DNA of 8,128 bases from Desulfobacterales bacterium. GTDB taxonomy: Bacteria > Desulfobacterota > Desulfobacteria > Desulfobacterales > C00003060. Under the pieces are notes generated by a model. That model saw only the letters and a list, made by a program, of their open reading frames with translations. It did not search any database and was not told the origin of the DNA. Positions 1 to 4,619 of the stretch are shown here, in pieces (the first letter of the stretch is position 1; every line of letters begins with the position of its first letter). The position numbers and the translations under genes were made by a program. The DNA lies in the NCBI GenBank assembly GCA_030629475.1, contig DAOVOU010000072.1:1-8128 (forward strand), given 5' to 3'.

Positions 1-95
1 GGAAGGGGACTTGAATGCTCCTCTCCAAAAAGGGGTTGGCAAAAGAATATGATAATGAGCACCGCTATCGCCAATATGTTTGCAAATCGCTTCAT
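1..95 (-). CDS. N-terminus of a secreted or periplasmic protein (partial, runs off left edge)
   Basis: Reading the minus strand from the ATG at 95-93 gives 31 open codons to the window edge. The peptide begins MKRFANILAIAVLIIIFFCQ and continues PLFGEEHSSPL. This is a classic Sec signal peptide: a basic n-region (K2, R3), a hydrophobic core of about 13 residues (I7 to F18), then a polar region with likely signal peptidase I cleavage after LFG (residue 24). The cysteine at 19 follows FF and does not make a good lipobox, so a lipoprotein is less likely. A GGGAG ribosome binding site lies 9 bases upstream of the ATG on the minus strand (plus-strand ctccc at 105-109). The mature domain is outside the window, so no function can be given. 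The frame is open but short, so a chance signal-like ORF cannot be fully excluded. Confidence 0.6.
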   Translation of the reverse strand, partial: MKRFANILAIAVLIIIFFCQPLFGEEHSSPL

Positions 96-220
96 TAGGT
101 CTATCTCCCGCTTCCTTTCAAACTCAAGGGGTAGGAAAATATGGACATGTGCCTGCGGAACGGGTAATAAAGACAACATATGCCACAAATGGCTCAAAAA
201 CAATACCATGAAAATAATTG

Positions 221-249
221 TTGACAGGCGTTATATAGCGGGGTATAAA
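221..249 (+). promoter_or_regulatory. Near-consensus sigma70 promoter
   Basis: TTGACA at 221-226 is followed by a 17-base spacer and TATAAA at 244-249, which is 11 of 12 consensus bases at ideal spacing. Transcription would start near 256. No gene begins immediately downstream. The nearest plausible target is the phenylalanine leader at 531, which would give an mRNA leader of about 275 bases running through the palindromic repeat. A weaker candidate closer to the leader (TTGTGA 489-494, TGTTAC 511-516) would leave almost no room for a ribosome binding site. Confidence 0.5.
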
Positions 250-329
250 TACACAAATTGTACGTCTCGGAATTTCTACAACCTATTGAAGTTATAGATA
301 TTTATTAGCGCTATTGCAAGTTCGATCAG

Positions 330-486
330 GGAATGATGGAATATTGGAATGATGTAAAAGAAAAAAAGACCAACCTGCCCGCCATTGCCAGAGATGCTAG
401 CATGTAAGCTGCGTGCCGTACGTGGCGATGGCAGGCGGGAATCCTCTTAAACCCAACATTCCACCATTCCAATATTCCAGTATTCC
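330..486. repeat. Large imperfect palindromic intergenic repeat with ATTCC octamers
   Basis: The left edge has three 8-base units, GGAATGAT, GGAATATT and GGAATGAT (330-353). The right edge has four units of the complementary type ending in ATTCC (455-486). The arms 337-350 and 466-479 are perfect 14-base inverted repeats. An inner imperfect stem pairs 374-390 with 423-439 (GC-rich, about 15 of 17 pairs with wobbles). The whole block is therefore a nested palindrome of about 157 bases. No coding frame in it is convincing. It resembles a dispersed non-autonomous intergenic repeat, but copy number cannot be seen from this window. Confidence 0.6.
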
Positions 487-530
487 AATTGTGAGCGAAG
501 CGAACTAACTTGTTACAGGGCCATCTATCA

Positions 531-614
531 ATGTCAAAGAATTCGGACAATCGAGGATTATTTCTTTTTGGACGCTGGTTTTTTAGCTTTAGAAGCGTCC
601 ACCCGGTTGTCTAA
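531..614 (+). CDS. Phenylalanine-rich leader peptide (attenuation sensor)
   Basis: ATG at 531, 27 codons, stop TAA at 612-614. The core is FLFGRWFFSF (codons at 561-590): five Phe codons, all TTT, and one Trp within ten codons. A weak AGGG ribosome binding site sits at 517-520, 10 bases before the ATG. The peptide itself is unlikely to have a function. Its translation would report charged Phe-tRNA, as pheL does for E. coli pheA. Support comes from its position: its Phe codons lie in the loop of the first hairpin of a multi-hairpin leader that ends in an intrinsic terminator, and the next gene is a Phe biosynthetic enzyme. The stop codon lies just beyond segment 2 of the RNA, exactly where a terminating ribosome would mask it. 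The start codon is the only one in this frame that makes this arrangement. Confidence 0.8.
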   Translation: MSKNSDNRGLFLFGRWFFSFRSVHPVV

Positions 615-715
615 CCTAAGAAGTTAAACACCCCGGGTGGACCAAGGCGGTCTACTCGGGGTTTTAGAGATCTAAAAGGCTGAAGCCCCGAGAAGAGAAT
701 TCTCGGGGCTTTTTT
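569..715 (+). promoter_or_regulatory. Phe transcription attenuator with alternative hairpins
   Basis: Six segments pair in two exclusive ways. Starved state: the ribosome stalls on the Phe codons and covers segment 1 (569-576). Segment 2 then pairs with 3 (597-606 with 633-642, 10 Watson-Crick pairs), which frees segment 4 to pair with 5 (655-661 CTCGGGG with 686-692 CCCCGAG), blocking the terminator. Replete state: the ribosome reaches the stop at 612 and covers segment 2. Segment 3 then pairs with 4 (630-643 with 649-662, 14 pairs including two G-U), leaving 5 to pair with 6 as the terminator. With no translation, 1:2 (569-576 with 594-601), 3:4 and 5:6 form together, so the default is termination. 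All pairings were read base by base; energies were not computed. Confidence 0.8.
684..715 (+). terminator. Intrinsic terminator of the Phe attenuator
   Basis: A perfect 11-bp stem (AGCCCCGAGAA at 684-694 with TTCTCGGGGCT at 700-710), a 5-base loop GAGAA and a run of six T at 710-715. It lies 122 bases upstream of the DAHP synthase-prephenate dehydratase start, so it would cut off that gene unless the 655-661/686-692 antiterminator forms. Confidence 0.9.
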
Positions 716-773
716 GTTGGGCCTCTTTTGCATACAAGGCATAGCATGATGGTACAGGAATTTGCATTTTGAA

Positions 774-814
774 GCGGCGTAGCCGCGTTATATGAAATTG
801 CAAAGCAATTTCAT
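774..814 (+). repeat. Two consecutive short hairpins in the mRNA leader
   Basis: GCGGC at 774-778 and GCCGC at 782-786 form a 5-bp stem with a 3-base loop. ATGAAATTGC at 792-801 and GCAATTTCAT at 805-814 form a perfect 10-bp stem around AAA. The second hairpin ends 8 bases before the ribosome binding site AAAGGAG (823-829) of the fusion gene. There is no T-tract, so it is not a terminator. It could affect mRNA stability or ribosome access, or be a small palindromic insertion. Confidence 0.6.
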
Positions 815-837
815 AGCTTGAGAAAGGAGCTTTAATC

Positions 838-2715
838 ATGATTCTCGTCCTGAAGAAAGACATAACAGAGGAACAGAAAAACCATATCCGAAGCATACTT
901 CGCAGGGAGGGTTATCTCATCCGTGAAACGTCTGAGGGCGGCCGGCCTCTCATAGGGGCTATCGGAAAGGCAGGCCAGGCCCTTGATTTCTTCGAGGGGC
1001 TTCCCGGCGTGGAAAGGGTAACACCTATTTCGAGCTCTTTTAAGCTGGCCAGCCGCAAGATGCATCAGGAAGACACCTTAGTCAATGTAGGGGATGTGGT
1101 GATCGGGGGCGAGCGCATCGTCGTGATAGCAGGCCCTTGTGCGGTGGAAAGCAGGGAACAGGCCCTGGCCATCGCCAGGGAGGTCAGGAAATACGGTGCT
1201 GTCCTGTTTCGCGGAGGGGCCTTCAAGCCGAGAACATCACCCTATGCCTTCCAGGGCCTTGGAGAGGAGGGCCTTAAGATCCTGGCTGAGGTAAGGGATG
1301 AACTCGGTCTTGGCATTGTTACGGAGATCACCTCACCGGCTCAGGCAGACATAATGATGAAGTATGTGGATGTAGTTCAGGTTGGAGCCCGGAACATGCA
1401 AAACTTCGAACTCTTGAAGTGCGTTGGCCGTATGGGAAAGCCGGTACTCCTGAAGAGGGGGCTTGCAGCCACCATAGAGGAATGGCTTATGTCGGCAGAA
1501 TATATCCTTTCTGAGGGAAATGAGCATGTTGTCCTTTGTGAGCGAGGGATTCGCACCTTTGAACCCTATACGCGTAACACCCTGGACCTTTCTGCCATTC
1601 CGGTGATCAAGAACCTGACCCATCTGCCAGTGATCATCGATCCGAGCCACGCCACCGGCATCCGTGAAAAGGTGAGTCCCATGGCCCGTGCCGCCATAGC
1701 CGCAGGCGCCGATGGTTTGATGATTGAGGTACACCATGATCCGGACAAGGCCCTTTCAGACGGCCCGCAGAGCCTTTATCCCGGACAGTTTGGGCAGTTG
1801 ATGCGCGACATTTACGTGATCGCACCGGTTATAGGAAAACAGCTCGATTTTGGCTATCTGGACAAAGCCAAAGCCGTCAAGGTCATGAAAGCGGCCAGAG
1901 GGGAGGGTGATCGACGAGCCGCATTCCTGGGAGAGACTGGGACCTTCAGCCACAAGGCCTGCACGCAGTATTTCGGCACCGAGGTGACCACTGTGCCAAC
2001 GTCTTCGTTCAGGCAAATTTTTGACGCGGTCAGAGATGGCGAGGTCGATTTCGGTGTGGTCCCTTTGGAGAACTCGCTGACTGGCAGCATACACGAAAAC
2101 TATGATCTTCTGCTCGAATATGACTTCAGGATTATCGGTGAGATTACACTTCGCATCATGCACCACCTTATTGCCCGTCCGGAGGCAAAGCTTGAAACCA
2201 TCAAACGCGTGTTCTCTCATCCTCAAGTATTCCAGCAATGCCGGCAGTTTCTGGAGCAGCATCCGGGATGGGAACTGGTTTCGGCCAAGGATACAGCAAC
2301 GTCTGTAAAACGGATCAAGGAAGGAGGCCTTCCGACCGATGCAGCCATCGCCAGCAACGAGGCAGCCAGGATTCACGGGATGGCGGTGATCCAGGAAGCA
2401 ATTGAAACCAATCCGCGAAATTATACCCGATTTGTCGTGATCTCTACGGGGCAGCTTGAAAACGGCCCTCGCCGGAAAACGTCACTCGTTTATTCCACGG
2501 GTAACCAGCCGGGGGCCCTCTACGAGACCTTGAGGATATTTGCCGAAAAGGGTATTAACCTGGTAAAGCTCGAATCGCGTCCGATCCACGGAAAACCCTG
2601 GGAGTATATGTTTTACGTAGATCTTGAGGCAGATATTGAATCCCCTTCCTTTAAACCCGTGCTTGATGAACTGGAGAAAAGGACAGATTATCTGAGAATC
2701 CTCGGCAGCTATTGA
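838..2715 (+). CDS. aroF-pheA: Bifunctional DAHP synthase / prephenate dehydratase (DAHPS-PDT-ACT fusion)
   Basis: The 625-residue protein should be cytoplasmic. Residues 1-70 look like the ferredoxin-like regulatory domain of type I-beta DAHP synthases. Residues 85-335 form the aldolase barrel, with KPRTSPYAFQG at 130-140 and the metal set C101 (AGPCAVE), H271 (DPSHATG), E297 and D308, matching C102/H272/E298/D309 of the Thermotoga maritima enzyme. It would condense PEP and erythrose-4-phosphate. After a linker (336-358), a prephenate dehydratase domain follows (360-540): FLGETGTFSHKA, the ENSLTGSI loop and catalytic NYTRF (T530-R531-F532). A C-terminal ACT domain has GALY (559-562) and ESRP (579-582), the usual Phe-binding signatures, so feedback inhibition by Phe is expected. 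No chorismate mutase domain is present. AAAGGAG lies 8 bases before the ATG. A Phe attenuator precedes it, and its stop overlaps the convergent response regulator gene. Confidence 0.95.
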   Translation: MILVLKKDITEEQKNHIRSILRREGYLIRETSEGGRPLIGAIGKAGQALDFFEGLPGVERVTPISSSFKLASRKMHQEDTLVNVGDVVIGGERIVVIAGPCAVESREQALAIAREVRKYGAVLFRGGAFKPRTSPYAFQGLGEEGLKILAEVRDELGLGIVTEITSPAQADIMMKYVDVVQVGARNMQNFELLKCVGRMGKPVLLKRGLAATIEEWLMSAEYILSEGNEHVVLCERGIRTFEPYTRNTLDLSAIPVIKNLTHLPVIIDPSHATGIREKVSPMARAAIAAGADGLMIEVHHDPDKALSDGPQSLYPGQFGQLMRDIYVIAPVIGKQLDFGYLDKAKAVKVMKAARGEGDRRAAFLGETGTFSHKACTQYFGTEVTTVPTSSFRQIFDAVRDGEVDFGVVPLENSLTGSIHENYDLLLEYDFRIIGEITLRIMHHLIARPEAKLETIKRVFSHPQVFQQCRQFLEQHPGWELVSAKDTATSVKRIKEGGLPTDAAIASNEAARIHGMAVIQEAIETNPRNYTRFVVISTGQLENGPRRKTSLVYSTGNQPGALYETLRIFAEKGINLVKLESRPIHGKPWEYMFYVDLEADIESPSFKPVLDELEKRTDYLRILGSY

Positions 2716-3065
2716 TTCAGGATGGTTTCTACCATGTTTTGTAGCTCGGAGATTTTGAATGGTTTCATGATACAGGCTGCGGCTCCACTTTTCAGGAGAT
2801 CATGTACAGGTCCTTTGCCAGTGATCACAAGAATGGGAGTAGAGGGATATTTTGCCTTTATCTTTCGTGTTAATTCAAGCCCATCCATCTTGGGCATCAT
2901 GTAATCCGTGATAACTAAGTCATACGATTTCTTGTCAATATGGCTCATTGCCTCAACTCCATTTTCTACAATATCTATCTCGTAACCATAAGGTTTCAGA
3001 GTCTCAGCCAGTAAATTCCTCTGAATTTCTTCGTCATCTGCGATAAGGATTCTCTTCTTTTCCAT
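2709..3065 (-). CDS. Single-domain response regulator (CheY-like receiver)
   Basis: The 118 residues are one complete receiver domain with nothing attached. The acidic pocket is D10-D11, the phospho-acceptor is D54 in VITDYMMPKMDG, the switch Thr is T82 (VITGKG) and the conserved Lys is K101 (MKPF), so it should be phosphorylation-competent. With no output domain it must act through protein partners, either as a phosphorelay intermediate or by binding a target. No histidine kinase lies in the window. A GAGGGAT ribosome binding site (plus-strand 3068-3074) sits close to the ATG, and a good promoter lies just upstream. The gene is convergent with the aroF-pheA fusion, and the two coding ends overlap by 7 bases with both stop codons inside the overlap. 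It is divergent from the XRE regulator gene. The partner and pathway are unknown. Confidence 0.92.
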   Translation of the reverse strand: MEKKRILIADDEEIQRNLLAETLKPYGYEIDIVENGVEAMSHIDKKSYDLVITDYMMPKMDGLELTRKIKAKYPSTPILVITGKGPVHDLLKSGAAACIMKPFKISELQNMVETILNQ

Positions 3066-3084
3066 TTATCCCTCTTTTTTAATC

Positions 3085-3114
3085 TGAATACCACTAAGAT
3101 GATAAAAATGTCAA
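3085..3114 (-). promoter_or_regulatory. Sigma70 promoter for the receiver gene
   Basis: On the minus strand TTGACA (plus 3109-3114) is followed by an 18-base spacer and TATTCA (plus 3085-3090). Transcription would begin near 3078, about 12 bases before the ATG, just enough to include the ribosome binding site. Confidence 0.55.
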
Positions 3115-3123
3115 GCAAAAAAT

Positions 3124-3142
3124 ACTACTATCAGTTGGTAGT
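3124..3142. promoter_or_regulatory. Dyad-symmetric possible operator between divergent genes
   Basis: ACTACTATCAGTTGGTAGT is a 19-base imperfect palindrome with perfect 5-base arms (ACTAC/GTAGT) and 13 of 19 positions symmetric. It lies 10 bases upstream of the receiver gene -35 element and about 90 bases before the XRE start. This size and position suit an XRE-dimer operator, but binding is inference. Confidence 0.3.
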
Positions 3143-3191
3143 CTTTCCCTGAATTTTATGTGATAGAAATTTGTTAGGATTGAAAAAATGA

Positions 3192-3217
3192 GAATGTGTT
3201 GATTGAATGTGTTGATT
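3192..3217 (+). repeat. Perfect tandem duplication of 13 bases
   Basis: GAATGTGTTGATT occurs at 3192-3204 and again at 3205-3217, followed by a partial third unit (GATTGA). It directly abuts the translation start region of the XRE gene. It places stop codons in the frames leading into that gene, including TGA at 3217-3219 in the gene's own frame. Confidence 0.8.
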
Positions 3218-3231
3218 GATTGAAGGAGCGC

Positions 3232-3627
3232 TTGATCGACAAGAAGATTGGCCAAAAAATCAAAGAGATAAGGAAGAGCTGGGGTCTCTCTCAGAGTGAA
3301 TTGGCCGAAAGAGTAGGTATCTCTTTTCAGCAAATCCAAAAATACGAGAAGGGCGCAACCAGGATCTCTGTCATGCGTTTGCAACAGATCTCGAAGGCCC
3401 TTGGTGTTAACATTAGTGCGTTTTTTGAGGAAGGACAAAGAATTCCTAAAGTTTCAGACATCGTTTTAAGATACATTCCCGGAGGAGACCCTCTTGAAAC
3501 CTTTCAACCCCTCAACAAGGAAGAAATTACCCTCTTGAAGCTCTTTCGCAAGACAAAGAATAAAAAGGTAAGAGAGGGCATCTTAATGCAATTGCGAGGG
3601 GTTATTGAACTTATAAATCAGAAATAG
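3232..3627 (+). CDS. XRE/Cro-family helix-turn-helix transcriptional regulator
   Basis: About 131 residues if TTG at 3232 is the start. The HTH domain spans roughly residues 7-62: IGQKIKEIRKSWGLSQSELAE, the recognition helix region ISFQQIQKYEKG, then RISVMRLQQISKALGV. This closely fits the XRE/Cro pattern. The C-terminal 35 residues (NKEEITLLKLFRKTKNKKVR onward) look like a short helical tail that probably mediates dimerisation. An in-frame TGA at 3217-3219 limits the start to TTG 3220 or TTG 3232. The only good ribosome binding site, AAGGAG at 3223-3228, falls inside the gene if 3220 is used, so 3232 is preferred although its 3-base spacing is short. It is followed 57 bases later by radC, probably in the same transcript. 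It may autoregulate or control the divergent receiver gene. Its targets are unknown. Confidence 0.88.
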   Translation: MIDKKIGQKIKEIRKSWGLSQSELAERVGISFQQIQKYEKGATRISVMRLQQISKALGVNISAFFEEGQRIPKVSDIVLRYIPGGDPLETFQPLNKEEITLLKLFRKTKNKKVREGILMQLRGVIELINQK

Positions 3628-3635
3628 GATCCTAC

Positions 3636-3653
3636 CCGACTGCAGAACGTCGG
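3636..3653 (+). other. Small hairpin between the XRE gene and radC
   Basis: CCGAC (3636-3640) and GTCGG (3649-3653) form a 5-bp stem with an 8-base loop in the 57-base gap. There is no following T-tract, so it is not a terminator and the two genes can be cotranscribed. Confidence 0.3.
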
Positions 3654-3684
3654 ATGAGGCCAGGAAAGAGAACCGGAAACAACT

Positions 3685-4344
3685 TTGAAGCATATTAAAG
3701 ATATTCCCCATTTTGACAGACCGCGAGAGAAACTGGCTGCTAAAGGGCCGGAAGCACTTTCGGATTCAGAACTTCTTGCTATCCTTCTTGGAAGCGGAGT
3801 AAAGGGAAAAGATGTCTTTCAAGTAGCTCATGCCATCCTGCGAAAGCTTGATAAAGACAAGAAAAAGATAGATGTAAGGGCCCTTATCTCGATAGAAGGT
3901 GTTGGTTTTGCCAGGGCATGCCAGATTGTGGCCTCTTTTGAACTTGCAAGGAGGAGACTACTAAAGGAAAGCATCTTTATTCAAAAGGCAGAAGATGTCT
4001 TGCCCCTTATTTCATATATCGCCGACAAAAAGCAGGAATATTTCGTTTGTATATCTTTGAACGGAGCAAATGAGGTTATCGGAAATAGAGTGGTGACCGT
4101 TGGCCTTCTTAATACAAACCAGGTTCACCCGCGCGAGGTGTTTGTGGATGCTATATCCGATCGGGCGGCCTCCATAATCGTTGCTCACAACCACCCATCA
4201 GGCATACTCAAACCCAGCCCGGATGACATAGCTATAACGAGACAGTTAGTTGAAGCCGGCAAAATCCTTGGAATACCTGTCCTGGATCACATAATTATCA
4301 CAAAGAAAGGTCATCTATCATTCAAAGAAAGAGGTTTGATATGA
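3685..4344 (+). CDS. radC: RadC family JAB/MPN domain protein
   Basis: The 219 residues match the usual RadC length. The N-terminal helix-hairpin-helix part holds DRPREKLAAKGPEALSDSEL (11-30) and IEGVGFARACQI (70-81). The C-terminal JAMM metal site is complete: E151 (REVFVDA), H168 and H170 (AHNHPSG), S178 and D181, fitting HxHx7Sx2D. RadC was once linked to DNA repair, but its biochemical role is still not settled. The fold suggests a metalloprotease-like or DNA-associated activity. The start is TTG at 3685. An in-frame TGA at 3655-3657 excludes an earlier start far upstream, and no ATG fits the conserved N-terminus. The ribosome binding site is weak (GGAAAC, 3675-3680). It follows the XRE gene and is probably cotranscribed with it. 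Confidence 0.95.
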   Translation: MKHIKDIPHFDRPREKLAAKGPEALSDSELLAILLGSGVKGKDVFQVAHAILRKLDKDKKKIDVRALISIEGVGFARACQIVASFELARRRLLKESIFIQKAEDVLPLISYIADKKQEYFVCISLNGANEVIGNRVVTVGLLNTNQVHPREVFVDAISDRAASIIVAHNHPSGILKPSPDDIAITRQLVEAGKILGIPVLDHIIITKKGHLSFKERGLI

Positions 4345-4387
4345 AACCCCCCAACCCAAAGCCCCATATGTTGTGGTGCATTTTTTC

Positions 4388-4416
4388 TTGACACACAAGC
4401 CGTAGTGTTGTATAGT
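4388..4416 (+). promoter_or_regulatory. Near-perfect sigma70 promoter for the SNF2 unit
   Basis: TTGACA at 4388-4393, a 17-base spacer and TATAGT at 4411-4416: 11 of 12 consensus bases at ideal spacing. Transcription would start near 4423, about 20 bases before the MITE-like element. The SNF2 mRNA would then carry the whole element in a leader of roughly 197 bases. Confidence 0.65.
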
Positions 4417-4442
4417 CACGCCCCAACAAAAAGCGGGTTCTT

Positions 4443-4569
4443 CCTAAATTGAGCGATTTTTGTAGGTTGCGCATTTCAAGGGGATTGGCCGTTCACCCAA
4501 CAGGTATTAATAAACGCAGGCTAAAGCCTGCGGCTACAGCATCTTTGGCAAAGAATCGCTCAATTTAGG
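4443..4569. mobile_element. MITE-like element with 16-bp TIRs and 5-bp target duplication
   Basis: CCTAAATTGAGCGATT (4443-4458) and its exact reverse complement (4554-4569) bound a 127-bp segment. TTCTT directly flanks both ends (4438-4442 and 4570-4574), as expected for a 5-bp target-site duplication. There is no room for a transposase, so it would be a non-autonomous element. It sits between the promoter at 4388-4416 and the SNF2 gene. Confidence 0.7.
4515..4532. repeat. REP-like palindrome inside the MITE-like element
   Basis: CGCAGGCTAAAGCCTGCG is a perfect palindrome with a 7- to 8-bp GC-rich stem around a short A-rich centre, followed by GCTAC. Sequences of this form are common as dispersed extragenic palindromes in many bacteria. 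It is the most stable structure within the 127-bp element. Confidence 0.65.
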
Positions 4570-4619
4570 TTCTTATCAGTATCAGTCAGGATCACTAGCT
4601 GGTTTCCGGAGCTGAAAGA

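Noticed and set aside
49..297. 82-codon plus-strand open frame
   Set aside because: It has low-complexity composition, no ribosome binding site and no recognisable family, and it overlaps both a convincing minus-strand signal peptide and the 221-249 promoter.
326..550. 74-codon minus-strand open frame
   Set aside because: It lies entirely across the palindromic repeat and the start of the Phe leader; its sequence is a by-product of the repeats.
568..715. T-box or other metabolite riboswitch
   Set aside because: There is no T-box motif or recognisable aptamer core; the Phe-rich leader ORF with alternative stems explains the region better.
792..821. Nine-codon mini ORF starting in the 792-814 hairpin
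   Set aside because: It has no ribosome binding site and its sequence is dictated by the palindrome; it is too short to support.
1756..2376. 206-codon minus-strand open frame
   Set aside because: It is antisense to the prephenate dehydratase domain, whose motifs are clear, and has no family features of its own.
4345..4387. Intrinsic terminator after radC
   Set aside because: A T-run exists at 4381-4386, but no solid GC-rich stem precedes it.
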